A model generated the notes under the pieces. That model had not been told where the DNA came from, did no database searches, and was given only the letters and a program-made list of their open reading frames with translations. The position numbers and the translations under genes were made by a program. Shown in pieces: positions 34,672-47,900 of a stretch of 64,000 bases of DNA; positions within the stretch are counted from its first letter, which is position 1; each line of letters starts with the position of its first letter. The DNA is from Talaromyces rugulosus (lineage: Eukaryota > Ascomycota > Eurotiomycetes > Eurotiales > Trichocomaceae), in contig NC_049563.1 in the NCBI RefSeq assembly GCF_013368755.1, positions 4,464,001 through 4,528,000 of the forward strand. The letters run 5' to 3'.

Positions 34672-36972
34672 ATGCAGACCAGACGGCTTGCCGGTCTTCC
34701 GGTCTTTCAAAATGCTTCCTCGTTTTCGCGATCGCTGAGGACAGGCATTCGCCCTCTTGTCCCTCCTAGACCGCTTGGAACTCGCTCCATATCCCTTCAT
34801 CATGTGCAGCGCATTGCCCGTTTACGACAACAAGTCGCCCAGAAACCGCCCTTCGCTACCGGCCACAGCGTTCGCTCCATATCGAGTTTCAAGAAAGCCA
34901 TTTGGCGCCGTCCGGTGCTGAGAGCACTGTACCACCTTTTTGCATACTGCGGTATTATCATCGTCGGTGGCGGTGCCTTTGTTGCCGGTGTCTTTCTCTA
35001 TGATGCCTCGACCTATCGCGAAGATCCAGCTGCTGAGGATATCCCCGTGTCGGAATTGGCGTTGAACCCCAAACGTGGTGGACCGAAGAACTTGCCAATT
35101 GCAGAGATATTGGTAGATGATGAAGATAGCGAGGCCATGCAGGAGCAGCGCGATAAACCGAAGCTGGTCATCCTGGGTACCGGCTGGGGCAGCGTTGCTC
35201 TACTAAAGTCGCTCAACCCTGGAGATTATCATGTCACCGTGGTCTCCCCCGTCAACTACTTCCTGTTTACCCCGATGCTGCCATCGGCAACTGTTGGCAC
35301 GCTGAGCTTGAAATCCCTAGTTGAGCCTGTGCGACGCATCGTTCACCGCGTGCGAGGTCACTTCTTGAAGGCTGAGGCTGAGGATATTGATTTCTCCTCA
35401 AAACTGGTGGAAGTATCGCAATTGGATTCGAGGGGGAAGCGCCAACACTTTTATCTCCCCTATGACAAACTTGTCGTTGCTGTTGGTATGTCGCCTCTCT
35501 GCCGGTATGACGTGAATTTTGTTTGCTGAACTATAGTTTTTCTAGGATCTACCACGAACCCGCACGGCGTCAAAGGGCTGGAGCACTGCAATTTCCTGAA
35601 AACAATAGACGACGCACGACAGATCAAAAACAAAGTCACGGAGAACATGGAGCTTGCCTGCTTACCCACGACTTCGGACGAAGAACGCAGGCGATTGCTC
35701 TCGTTCGTTGTTTGTGGCGGCGGTCCAACTGGTGTAGAGTTCGCGGCTGAGTTGTATGATCTACTCAACGAGGATCTAAGAGGCAACTTCCCCAAGATTC
35801 TAAGAAATGAGATTTCTGTACACGTTATTCAAAGCCGGGGTCACATTCTCAACACCTACGATGAAGCTCTTTCGACATATGCAGAGGTAATTGGCACTTC
35901 GCGCGCGTTTGGGATTCACGATCTTGGCTAACCCGTACTAGGCACGCTTTGCTCACGATCAAGTCGATATTTTGACAAGCTCCAGAGTGAAGGAGGTTCG
36001 TGCGGACAAGATTCTGTTTACGCAGGTCGAAAATGGAGAGACTGTGACGAAAGAGATACCTACTGGTTTCTGTCTATGGTCCACGGGAGTTTGTAAGTGC
36101 ACACCCAATTTAACAGGTCATATTTCTCGGCAATAGCTAAATGCATGTGACATAGCACAAACCCCATTTGCGCAGAAGATCGCCAAGAAGCTCGAAGCAC
36201 AGAACAACAAGCATGCATTAGAAACCGATTCGCATCTGCGACTAATTGGTGCGCCCATGGGCGACGTCTACGCTATTGGCGATTGCTCGACTGTCCAGAA
36301 CAATATCGCCGAGCACATGGTAACATTCCTGCGCACAATCGCATGGGAAAAAGGCAAAGACCCGCAAAAGGTGCATCTCACCTTTAGTGAATGGCGTGAG
36401 GTGGCCGACCGAGTGAAGAAGCGATTCCCGCAGGCCACGAACCATCTCCGACGCGTGGATCGGCTGTTTGCCGAGTATGACAAGGATCGTTCGGGGACGC
36501 TGGATTTCGATGAGCTGCACGAGCTATTGTTGCAGATCGACTCCAAGCTGACGTCACTTCCTGCAACTGCACAGCGCGCCAACCAACAGGGCGAGTATCT
36601 CGGTCGCAAGTTTAACCAAATCGCCAAAGCACTGCCGGGCATGCGAGCCAATGAAGTTGACTACGGCGACTTGGACGAGGCTGTATACAAGGCTTTCAAG
36701 TACAAGCACCTAGGCAGTCTGGCGTATATCGGAAATGCCGCCATTTTCGACTTCAATGGCATGAACTACAGCGGCGGCTTGCTGGCCGTGTACCTCTGGC
36801 GCAGTATCTACTTTTCGCAGAGTGTCAGTCTACGCACTCGTATTATGCTGGCCATGGACTGGACAAAGAGGGCCTTTTTTGGTAGAGGTATGTTTAACTT
36901 TCGGGAACACTGATACATCTGTTGAAACCTAAGTGTTAACTGACAAATCTCGCAGATATAATGAGTTTTTAA
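34672..36972 (+). CDS. External alternative NADH dehydrogenase with EF-hand (NDE type)
   Basis: Type II, rotenone-insensitive NADH:ubiquinone oxidoreductase of the mitochondrial inner membrane. Exons are 34672-35485, 35546-35886, 35942-36092, 36156-36887 and 36956-36972, giving 684 residues. The N-terminus is an Arg/Ser-rich presequence followed by one transmembrane helix (about 86-110). The FAD site is VILGTGWG (166-173) and the NADH site CGGGPTGVEFA (GGGPTG at 329-334). A canonical EF-hand loop, DKDRSGTLDFDE (544-555), sits before the C-terminal membrane-anchoring region (LGSLAYIGNAAIFDFNG). The EF-hand points to a calcium-regulated, external-facing enzyme like Neurospora NDE-1. The last exon adds only five codons. 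Confidence 0.94.
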
Positions 36973-37495
36973 AAAACAGGAATGTGTGTGTATATATACA
37001 TTCATTTATTCATCCGGTCTTTTTGCAGCTAGAGACATTTTTTTTGCATGAAACATTAGACCCATGTCATCGATTCTGGCTTGTTATTTTTTATTTTTTT
37101 ATTTTGGCCATCTGTAGCGTTCGAAATGTTTTTAAAAATGAGGTTCATTGTTATTATTATTGCTGTTGCTATTATGATTTTTCGCACGTTTTTCACAAGA
37201 ATAATCAAATATATCGCCCAATTAAACAGGTACGAGCACTGAATATTCAAAATCTAGCTACACGGCTACGACATAAGTGGAAAAATTGTAATACCAAGTG
37301 ACGTGCTTGTATTATACGACTGGTTTATATGATATCATAACAAAAAATTCCCCAACGCCACGCTAAACAGTATTAAGTTCCTTCGTATACACATGTCACG
37401 GTCATGAAAAAAAGTTGCCTTCGCGACGAAAGCTCCAATCATCTCCAAGTATTTCAAGATGATTAGGTTATGCCAGAAAGGTCAAAAAAATGGGT
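36973..37495. other. Intergenic between convergent genes
   Basis: 523 bases of AT-rich 3' flank for the NADH dehydrogenase gene and gid8. T-rich runs near 37085-37105 are seen; no gene. Confidence 0.5.
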
Positions 37496-38714
37496 TTACA
37501 CAATCATGGGGTCGATGGTCCCATCGTTTGTCATGACGGCATCATCAGAATTGCCATTTGCACTGGAATGGCGGTGGTCATTCGACTTTGATTTATCGTT
37601 ACAGAGTCCGATGTCAAGATGATCGGGAATTCCGGGCTTTGTCTCTCGAGCCTTTTGCTCCGCCCAAGCACGAAGCTTGACCAAATTGCGCAGTCGAGCC
37701 TCTTTACGAGCGCCCTGGTTTTCCAAAATGGCTTGGTTGACCCTAGTGGCAATATCCTTGCGCAGATCGGGATGAAGAAGAGCAGCCAGTGCTGGTGTCA
37801 AACTTTCCGCTGGGAAGATTAGAAGGGCCAGAGTACGTTCCAAGTCCTCAAGGAATTGAGGATTGGTTGGTGCCCGCGGAGCAAGTCGAGACGTTGCAAA
37901 TTCCAGCGCGGGGGTAATGTCCCCATTAGGAGTGGAAGTACATTTACGAATCAGTTCCACAAGCTGCAGACGAAGTAACGAGAAGTGGAGGGATGGATCC
38001 GCATCCAGAATCTGTCATCAGAACTTGTTAGTCACTGATTGAAATTGCAAGCCAAATTGTGAATCACAAGGAACATAGTCAAGACAATGAAGCCTTTTTT
38101 TTTGCTCATACTGAGGACTGAAGATGAGTTTTTATCATCAACACCCAAAAGGGTATATGAGTGGTGCATGAAACTGATATAATCATAGCAAAAAGAAAGG
38201 CGGTGGGGGATGAACGAAGAGAAAAAGGGAAAAAATCAGAGGCATACCTGAGGGTTCAGCTCGTTTATCTTTTCAATGGCTGTTTGGATATCACCCGAGT
38301 GGATCGCACTGCGAATCTCGACTCGTTCCTGAATCGACCCAATATCAGCTTTCGGCTGGATGTTGGCCTCGACGGCAAATCTTTTTGCTGCAGCAGGATA
38401 GCCATTGGTCACAAGGTAGTCCATGACTAGAGAGTTAATGTCACTACCAATGAATCATTAGCTTCATCGTCGATCAAAGCACAATATAGCCAATAGATTA
38501 AAAATGCAACACAAAATCAGATAACAAGTTAACATAGTTTCCTCAAGATATTTTTGGAGAGATTCCCAACTTGAATTTGACACATCATGGAAGACGGAGC
38601 GATAACAGAACACGTAGCAAAAGACAAAACTCACGCTTTGGACGGCTTGACCTCTTCGACCTTTCGGTCGAAGTGGTGCCACGTTGGTGTTGGAGACGCA
38701 GAAGTAGGAGACAT
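37496..38714 (-). CDS. gid8: GID/CTLH ubiquitin-ligase subunit Gid8
   Basis: Scaffold subunit of the GID E3 ligase, which in yeast degrades gluconeogenic enzymes after glucose addition. Exons on the minus strand, 38635-38714, 38248-38443 and 37496-38011, join in frame to 263 residues, the family length. Exon 1 carries the diagnostic HHFDRKVEEVKPSK. The LisH motif is DINSLVMDYLVTNGYPAAAK (exon 2), followed by the CTLH segment (IRSAIHSGDIQTAIEKINEL) and a CRA domain (LDADPSLHFSLLRLQLVELI onwards). The two introns are 191 and 236 bases. It is divergent from the uridine kinase gene. Confidence 0.93.
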
Positions 38715-39336
38715 CTGGACGTTGTTAGGACCACAAGCAAGCCCCGAGATCATGCGAACGGCGGGGCTCCTACGATGTTAGCGGCGGCCATGGCTGCCAT
38801 CACGTTCCTGGAGCTGTATCAAGGGATTTGCAAAAGACTAGAATGGCTATCTGTCGACAAGACAGAGGCCATCAGGTCACCAGGTGTGAGGTAGTTGAGA
38901 AGATGAGAAGCAGAGAAGAGAAGAAGAGAAACAGAAGCGAGGTACGATTGGAAAAGCTCATCTGCGCTAAAACTCGCGCTAAAAACCGGGGCGCGAGTCG
39001 GGCCGAAGTGGGCTTTTGCAGCTGTGGCTGGAGCTGGCAATAATTATGTCAGCATAGCCATACCGCCACACCTTCGCGCCACAGGTTGCATCACAAAGCG
39101 CTTGGCTTACCTGTTTAGGAAAGGCGCCAGACAGCTTATCGTCGGCCTTGCTCCACGCGCTGGCACACGACCAAAAGTAACGTAAAAAAACCACTTCGTT
39201 GTCATGGTTTGACTGCTGTTTATGTTATAGGCTTGGGCTGCCAATGTACAAAGTATATACGGAAATATACGCCCTCTAGCCTCTTCGCCAGATTTATATA
39301 ACGCCCATTTCCCTGCTGCAGGTACTGGCCGGCAGC
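38715..39336. promoter_or_regulatory. Divergent promoter region of gid8 and urk1
   Basis: 622 bases between start codons. A purine-rich run occurs near 38890-38940. No specific regulatory site is claimed. Confidence 0.45.
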
Positions 39337-41109
39337 ATGGAGTCACTACCTCCGATCTACTCAACGGCCACCAATCTGAGAAAGGGCTATTCGCCGCCAT
39401 GGGAAGACCTCACCATTATTGGAGTTGCAGGCAGCTCTGGCTCGGGCAAGACATCGGTTGCAATGGAAATTATCAGATCTCTCAACCTCCCATGGGTTGT
39501 GATCCTTGTGATGGTACTATACCCTTGATCGAGTGACATGAGGGTCGGCTCTAATGAGTAATGGGCTCCCAGGACTCCTTCTATAAGAGCTTAGATCCCG
39601 AAAACCACGAAAGGGCGCATAGGAACGAACACGATTTCGACTGCCCCGAGTCGCTCGATTTTGACGTTCTAGTGCAAACTCTGCGAGACTTGAAGCAAGG
39701 GTAAGTTGTACCTTTGTATATATTACTTTTTCCTATACTCTACATAGAACTAATCACAGAATTTTCGCACTGAAGAAAGAAAGCGAATATCCCGATCTAT
39801 TCATTCAAGGAGCATCAGCGGCAAAAGGAAACCACCCCGCTTTATTCACCCCGCGTGTTGATCCTGGAAGGGATTTTGGCTCTGCACGATCCAAGAATAC
39901 TGGCTCTTCTTGATGCCAAAGTATGCTTGAAAGGGATTTTTTTTTTTTCTGACTGAAAAGAACTAATAAGTATCTAGATCTTTGTGGAGGCTGATATGGA
40001 TGTCTGCCTCGGCCGGAGAAGTATGCCACGTCACTAGAAAGATGAATGGGATTATGCTAACACAAATCTCAAAAAGTTATGCGTGACGTTCGAGAAAGAG
40101 GGAGAGATGTCGAAGGGATTATCAAGCAATGGTTCACCTATGTCAAGCCATCATACACCAAATATGTTGAACCGCAACGACTCGTCTCAGGTTTGTCGCT
40201 GCATGATGGCCATGACTGATTGCTTACAGTTTAAACTAGACATCATCATCCCTCGAGGGATAGAGAACAAAACAGCAATCGGTAAGACCTCAGGGATTCG
40301 CATTGAGAGGCAATTGCTGACAAAAAGAAAGGTATGGTGGTCGAGCACATCAGAAGACGGCTGCAAGAAAAGTCAGAGAAACACACTGCAGATCTTAAAC
40401 AGCTGCAAGCACTCGCAGCAGAGAAGGAGCTTTCACCGAATATCGTTGTTGTGAAGGAAACACCTCAGCTCTTGGGAATGAATACTATTCTACAAGACCC
40501 CGCCACGGAGCAAGTCGATTTCGTGTTCTACTTTGACCGATTAGCCTCTCTGCTGATCGAAAGGTAAGAGCATTTGAAGCCATTCATTTGAGAAAGAAGA
40601 AAAAAAATATTAATTGAGTGTTTAGAGCCCTGGATTTCACCGAATACATCTCTGCTGCCGTCGAAACGCCCCACAAAACAAAATATCATGGTATACATCC
40701 GTCTGGAATAATCTCTGCGGTTGCTATTCTGAGAGGCGGCTCATGCATGGAAACTGCGTTGAAGCGCACCATACCTGATTGCATTACGGGCCGAATTCTT
40801 ATTCAGACCAACACGCAATTACTCGAGCCAGAGCTTCATTACCTCAAACTACCGCCGGCAATTGAAACTCATTCGACCGTCATGCTGTTGGATCCTCAAA
40901 TGGCCAGCGGTGGTGCAGCCCTAATGGCAGTCCGAGTCCTGATCGACCATGGCGTCGAGGAGCACAAAATAGTCTTTGTGACCTGTGCTGCTGGCAAATG
41001 TGGTCTGCAGCGGCTGACGGCGGTATACCCGGAGGTGAATGTTGTGGTGGGCCGCATAGAAAATGAAGACGAGCCTCGTTGGCTTGAAAATAAGTACTTT
41101 GGATGCTAA
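39337..41109 (+). CDS. urk1: Uridine kinase with fused UPRTase-like domain (Urk1)
   Basis: Pyrimidine-salvage enzyme that phosphorylates uridine and cytidine. Eight exons, 39337-39513, 39573-39700, 39776-39920, 39978-40020, 40077-40190, 40240-40281, 40332-40563 and 40626-41109, join to 454 residues. The Walker A loop GSSGSGKT is at 32-39. The kinase half continues with DSFYKSLDPENHERAH, the VLILEGILALHDPR strand and MRDVRERGRD. The C-terminal half is a uracil phosphoribosyltransferase-like domain (FYFDRLASLLIERALDF; the PRPP-loop region LLDPQMASGGAALMA), ending ENKYFGC. Fusion of the two domains is normal for eukaryotic Urk1. Two exons (43 and 42 bases) are very short. Confidence 0.92.
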
Positions 41110-41564
41110 TATCTTCCTCGAGTCCGCAACAGCAGCCAAATAAGAAGCACCTGTTACAAGTGTGTAGCATGATGGGGGTACATAGCATGTAGAGAGAGGA
41201 ATCTCACCAGGACAGAATCATATATGCGTACAACTAGCTTGTACAACTTGTCATTTACATAGCATAGCTTGCAGTTACCTTTTCAATACATATCAACATC
41301 CTCATATTATTAAAATGCTTCTTTTTCGTTTTACTCCAAGCATTTCTATCAGCAAATTTGCATCCAGTCAGATAACGGGCCTAGACGATAAGCGCACGGG
41401 CCACATCAAAAAAAATATCTCGACTTGGCACATCCGGAGACCTTGAAAACTACCACACATCACTTTGTCCTGCCAACTCGCTCGGCATTTTTCTCTTGTT
41501 CAGAGAAAAACAGATTAACTGAGTTTATTTGCAGTGATTGATACATCTCACAACTCAATTCAAC
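41110..41564. other. Intergenic
   Basis: 455 bases with the urk1 3' end and the esf1 promoter and leader. Nothing specific was recognised. Confidence 0.5.
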
Positions 41565-43914
41565 ATGGCGGAGCCTAGCCGTAAAAAGGGAAAAGGCCAT
41601 AGCAAAGCCAAAGACGATGCTGCAACTATCTGTAAGTCTTTTCTATTCGGCTTTTCCATTCGCGTTTGTCGGAGTCGAAATGCAACTATGAGATTTATTT
41701 GTCGCAAGAGATAGATAGAGAGGGAGAGTTACTAACACGATGACTTGAACAGCCGATAAACGTTTTGCCAATATCCAAAGCGACCCTCGCTACCGTCTAC
41801 CTAGCAAACGCCATACCCATGTCAAACTAGACAAGCGCTTTGCGCACATGCTGCGCGACAAGGACTTTTCGCGAAATGCTGCAGTGGATCGCTACGGTCG
41901 CAAATTAGCTCGCGATGATACTAAGAAACAGCTGGAACGGTTTTACCGCTTGGAGGATGAGGAGGGGGAGGGAAAAGAGGACGACGAGGACGACGCCGAC
42001 GTTGCTTCTGCGGCGGGTAGTGTCGATGATGACGAAGTAGTACTCAAGGAACTGCAAAGGGTAGAAAAGAAGAAGAAGAGGGATTATGATCCAGCACGTG
42101 ACGGAGGCTTTTCGGAGTCATCTTCCAGTGAGGAGTCTTCCAGCGACGAAGAAGAAGACGACGATGCAGATGTTGAGGGTGATGTGGACGACGTCGAATT
42201 TCCCGACAAAAAACAATCAGATGTCCCACTTGGCGAGGTGACGAATCGCATTGCCGTCGTGAACCTCGACTGGGACAACATCCGAGCTGAAGATCTCATG
42301 GCCGTGTTTTCAAGTTTTGTAACCGGGGGTCGCATTTCACAAGTCTCGATTTATCCTAGTGAATTTGGAAAAGAGCGGATGGAGAGGGAAGAGATGGAAG
42401 GTCCTCCTCGAGAGATTTTCGCATCTGCACACGAAGATGATGAAGAGGAGGAGCTAGACGACGAGGATGAGGAAGAAGAGGACGAGGACGAAGACTCGGA
42501 GGGTGAAGACGAAAAAATCAAAAAGTCCATCGTGAAAGAGGACGAGGGAAACGAGTTCAACACGACCCAACTTCGACAATATCAGCTTGAACGGCTACGT
42601 TATTACTACGCCATCATCGAGTTTGCGTCCAAGCAAACGGCAAAACAGGCCTACGATTCTATTGATGGCACTGAATATCTGTCTAGCGCCAATTTCTTTG
42701 ATCTCCGGTTTGTCCCAGACGACACAGACTTTTCAGATGATAAACCGCGGGAACAGTGCCGCCGTATACCGGATGGATATAGACCTACGGAATTCGTAAC
42801 GGATGCGCTTCAACACAGCAAAGTGAAACTTACGTGGGATGCCGACGACAAGGTCCGAAAAGAGGCACAAGCAAAAGCGTTCAGAGGTGGGCGCAAGGAT
42901 ATTGAAGAAAATGACCTAAAAGCCTACCTGGCTAGTGACAGCTCCGATGGTGACGATGATGACGAAGAGGAAGGCGGTGTTGAGATTGTCGATACAACCA
43001 CTGATACAACTTCAAAGACGTCAAAGAAGGAGACGGAAAGGCAGCGAATGCGCGCTCTACTTGGCTTGAAAGAGGAGCCTGCTGCTAAACCGTCGAAAGA
43101 AAAAGGTCCCGTGGGCGACATGGAGATTACTTTCACCTCGGGACTGGCAGGCGAACCAGTCCGAGAGTCTGTGTTTGAGAATGAACCAGTCATTGAAGAA
43201 ACAACAGTCGAAAAGTACATTCGCAAGCAGCGAGAACGCAGGAAACTACGAAAGGAGAAATTGAAAACGCCCAAGCGAGATGACGAGGCTACTACGGCGG
43301 ACAATGTCCATGATGATGAGGAAGCGCAGCAAACCATTGCCGCTGAAGAAGATCTTGGTTTCGATGATCCTTTCTTCAACGAACCGGAGGGTAAAATCAA
43401 GGCAAGCCAGCGCAAGGAGGAACGACGCAAGAAACGCGAGGAGAGAGCGGCGGAAGAAGCTGCAGTGGCGACCAAGCGCGCCGAGCTTGAACTTCTCATG
43501 GTCGATGACCAGTCTACGGGGATGAAACATTTCAACATGACCGAGATCGAAAAAGCCGAGAAGCGGGCTCGCAAGAAGGGGAAGAAAGGTAGAAGCAAGC
43601 ACAGAGACGACCAAGCAACTGTCAACGACGACTTTGAGATGGATGTCAAAGACCCTCGGTTCGCCAATATGTATGATAGCCATGAGTTTGCAATCGACCC
43701 GACCAATCCGAAGTTCAAAGGCACGTCAGGCATGAAAGCAGTGCTCGAGGAAAGTCGGAAGAGGCGCAGAGTGCGTGATGATGGCAATGACGATGAACCT
43801 GTGGAAGAAACTAAGAAGAAAAGGAAAGGATCGTCTAAGCGCAGCGACGCTGCAGAAGAGGTCGACGTGAAGAAACTGCTGGCGCGTGTCAAAAGTAAAA
43901 CGAGCAAGGCGTGA
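41565..43914 (+). CDS. esf1: Pre-rRNA processing protein Esf1
   Basis: Nucleolar factor needed for 18S rRNA maturation in the small-subunit processome. Exons 41565-41631 and 41753-43914 give 742 residues. The N-terminus is basic (MAEPSRKKGKGHSKAK), followed by the family signature DKRFANIQSDPRYRLPSKR and KLDKRFAHMLRDKDF. An RRM-like fold (RIAVVNLDWDNIRAEDLMAVF) is interrupted by long acidic runs (42430-42510 encodes mostly Asp/Glu). The C-terminal NUC153 box appears as DPRFANMYDSHEFAIDPTNP. The rest is charged coiled coil. Antisense open frames over the acidic runs are shadows. Confidence 0.95.
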
Positions 43915-44970
43915 TATATAGCATGGTCGACAAAACATGATATAGAGATATAGAAACATCAATACGCGGGACAACGCACCAGCCACTTGGTCTGGAGGCT
44001 GACAATATTGGACAAGATTGAATATTATCCAATGTAACTGTGAATAGCATTGGCTACTGCATGTCATGTAGGACAGAGCGCATGCTATTCATGGCAGTGA
44101 CACGTAGGTCGACATGATGAATTGTCAGTCTGGTGATAGTTTGCCACCCAATCACAATTATTGTAGATCTCTAGTTACTCCAGAACAAATGCCAACCAAC
44201 CAATTACTAACTAATAATAGTTACGCGGTTGTCATCGGGATTGCCGCATGCACGCAACAAGTAGGGCTAGCCTGCTGCACGCTGGTCCTTGCTTCTTTAG
44301 TACGGAATTAGTACGGATTCGGTACTGTAGCTATTATCTTATCTACCATGTGCTGCTGGTGCACACTGCGGAGGGCATGCCGGCAGTTGATGCAGCGGCA
44401 ATATACACATAGAAGTCTTCAGCAGTATATATATGATGTTTCTTTTCTATATCCTTTCGGCCGAGTAGAGACAGAAATACAGAAAATTCACTTGCAGCCA
44501 ATGGCGGCGGCGGCAGTGGAGCCCGCGCATGGTTGGTTTCCCGATTAGGCGCAGGGCTTCACCGCCCTTCCGCGCTCTCCCCATCATCACGAATACTATT
44601 AGTACTACTATCAACTCCGCTCTCCGCCTGGCTCCGCTGCTGCTCCCCTCTTCCATCGTCGTCCTCTGTCTGCGACTCTGTTTATCCTCCCCTCGACCCC
44701 GCGTCGAGAAGACCAGTGTGCCCCTCTAGTAACCATCTTCAACTCGGTCGAAAGCGGCTTTGTTCACCACCCTCGTCACAATTCCACTCCGCCGACAATT
44801 GGCGTCGCGTGTTCGTCGTCGTCATCGTCGTGAAACAGGGCCCGCTGTCAAATTCATCCTCATTTCCACGATGGAGTTTACACGATAAGCAGATCGCCCA
44901 TCGGACAATTACACCTCAATTCTACCCGCTGTCACTCACTCTCCTCCAGCAAGACTGACCCGCCTTCACC
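43915..44970. promoter_or_regulatory. Long intergenic region and lst4 promoter/leader
   Basis: 1056 bases. The last 400 are CT-rich and resemble a long 5' leader. A short ATG-initiated frame at 44529-44729 (66 codons) could act as an upstream ORF if transcribed. The first half holds the esf1 3' end and shows nothing else. Confidence 0.45.
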
Positions 44971-47900
44971 ATGCTGGGACGCTTGCTGAGTACATTTAGC
45001 CCAAACGCATATGCATCGCGAAATGCTGCTACCCTAGACTCAGTCACTGAAGAGGAGCACACCTCCGGTCTGCTCTTCCCGGACCCCCGCCAGCTCCATC
45101 GGTCGTCCAATTCGGCCCATGCCTTCCAAACCAGCTTCAATTCGCCCAATGCCTCGAATACTGGGGGATACGACGATCGTGGCGGACTCGAGTTGGATGT
45201 GATCAAAGACTTTAGGATTATAATTGCCCAGAATGCCATCGGCGATCGAGATGAGCCGTGCATACTGCTCGACTCAAAGGGAACTCCGGACCCCTCCTCC
45301 TTCTCGCAGGGCTTGGGTCTGGATCCACAAGTGTTTGATCCGCCATCAGGGAGGCATTCGCGGACCTCGAGTCTGTCTCAGGCTCCTTCTCGCAGAGGCT
45401 CTTTGCAGACTGGCCAGTCTTCGTTCGCCGATGCCGGTGGTTTGATCTCGCAAGCCGCAAGCGCTCGGAAAATACCGCCTCCAATTTCTTCGGGGGCCTT
45501 CAGTCGTGCTCGATGCAGAAACTCTATCAGTTCGGTGACTTCAAATAGCGAGAGTTTTCTCGAACCCTATCACAACCGCACTACTCCCGAGAATGGTGAC
45601 ACAGGCCTGCTCAACTGTATATTTGGGAGCAGCGCTTTCAGCTACAAGGGTTCATCCACTAAGATGCATATACTATCAACCGACTCTGATGTAAAGGGCA
45701 CATCACCTGCCTCCCGTGAGGTTGATGCACTTGGTGGGCGACAAACACCGCGTACCCCCCTAGCGAGGACATACTCGTCTGGCACCCAGTCCCCGGGAGG
45801 TTATTTTCTTGACCGACCCCAACAATCATCTTCCAAGGTTACAATTCTCGTTACTCGGATGTTTAGTGTGAACCTACCAGAATCGCGCGACTCGTCTGGA
45901 GACTCACCAGAGTTGTTCGGCTCCGTACCCCCTGATTCTATGCAGGACGGTGCTTTCCCTTTCCCCGACTTCGCCAAACGCCGCAAAATTAAGGAAAAGA
46001 AAACACCGATGTATGCGGTAGCTATTACCATCCAAGTTCCGCTCGCGACGCGTAACAATACACGGCCAATGTCGCGGCCAAGCACCCATGGTCCGGACGG
46101 TCCGAAGCAAATGTCATTTTCTTTGGACTCAGACCCGCATTGGAGTAGCGCTTTCATTGACGAGAACCATTCTCAGTCTTCGGGCCTAGATGACAGGATT
46201 GATCTTCTTGTCGATCATTGGGACGTGATTACCCGCACATTGACCTTCCTGGAAAACCTGGCCCGACGTGAGATTCTGATCTTACTTAAGAAGGTTGATG
46301 CACAGGTATCTCAGGCGCCAAAGCCAAACGTCCCGAAAGCCATGAAGATGCCCAATATGCAAAGGACGAATCAGACCATCATTCAACTTCGCCCAAATGT
46401 ACTTGCATACAATAGCAAACTCAAAGAAGAACTGCTTCTTAATGCCCAGAGAATATCGGCCGCTTTACGCATACCTCGAGTTGTTCTTGGTCAAAGTCGA
46501 TGGGGCGTATGGCGCGAGGAAGCACGCTGGATTGCACGCCTCATGGCAGATAAAGAGCATGGATTGTTCTTTCTAGTGCTCATCACGGCTTTCCTAGGAA
46601 ACCATACAGAGTGGCTCGATAGCTTGGGACCCGACTGGTACCGCAGGCGCCATCAGCTACAGCAGAAACTACAGCAAGATCTCGGACCTACAATTTCCAG
46701 CCGCACTGTGATTGTGTCAGACAACAAGATGGTAGCAAGACGATTGATCTTCATCCTCTCCGCCTTTCTCCCAGCCAAACATCGCTTCGACTACGTCAGC
46801 TCGCCTATGCGTCCAGGGACATCGACATCAAACCGGCCACTTTCTCAGAGCCCACCAACATTCCCTCTTCTCAGACAAGAGTCACTTCGCCGTAGAATCA
46901 ACCGAAGGGCAAGGGCACAGAGGCTCACTACTGAAGAGCCCGAAGTTCCTCGGAGATCTGGCAGCGTATCGTCGAGCGAAACTGCGCATAAAAACACCGA
47001 TGACGCAGAGCAGACTTACCAAGCCGACTCGCCGTTGTTTCCAAGCCACAGAAGAGATTCCGATGTCAGATCAATCACAACGGCCAGTCTGCCAATACAC
47101 GCAACTGACGCTCGCACAAGAGCCACGACATCAACCACGACTAACAATTCAGCCATGCCTGTGCCGCATTTCACATCTCGCCGACGTCATATACAAGATG
47201 ATTCGGACCGAGCAGGAATGGACAGCAATGATAGCTATGCATCTGCGAAGCTCTTACAGAACTTGCGTCGAAGCGAAACAAATATGAGCTCAGATGGAAA
47301 TGTCCCCGCTGGTGGTACGAAATGGGTGGGCAATATATTGTCTGGATTTTGGGCTGGGCGACCTGAGTCTTCCAGAGGAAGTGATGGTGCCGCTTCTGTC
47401 CGCCGAGCCTCATTAGCACAAACTTCAGCAAGTCAGTTTCTACCCGAAGATGACAAAACCGAAAAGAGCATTGCCAACAGCTCGCAACTTGAAACATCGC
47501 CAAAGGTCCCCAAGCCTCCTTCTACCTCGGATACCATTTCCATTGCCCAGTCTTCTACAACCCCAAAGAATACATTCGACCAAGACGAGCCCGAATTAGC
47601 CCCTACCGATAATGTCAAGGATTCTCCGTTGAAGCTATCAGTGCGAGGCGACGATGGTGTAGTTGATGTCGATCTTCCCTTGCGTGGTTTCCTATCCTTG
47701 TCATCGTCGAACGAGTCCACGTTGGCATCGCCCAAAAAGGCAAGGACTTCGGTCACAAGCATGGATGTTGGTGGCTCGATGCAAAGTAGTTTCTCCAATA
47801 CCAACTGTGGCCTGAAGGACAATGAGAGCCCAACGTTGAATGTCGGCGGTTGGTTGAAAAACTTCCACGAAGACTTTTTACTTCAAGCAGTCAGGCCATA

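Noticed and set aside
42924..43907. Long antisense ORF (327 codons) over esf1
   Set aside because: It mirrors the Asp/Glu/Lys-rich coding sequence and is Ser/Leu-rich without any domain; a shadow.
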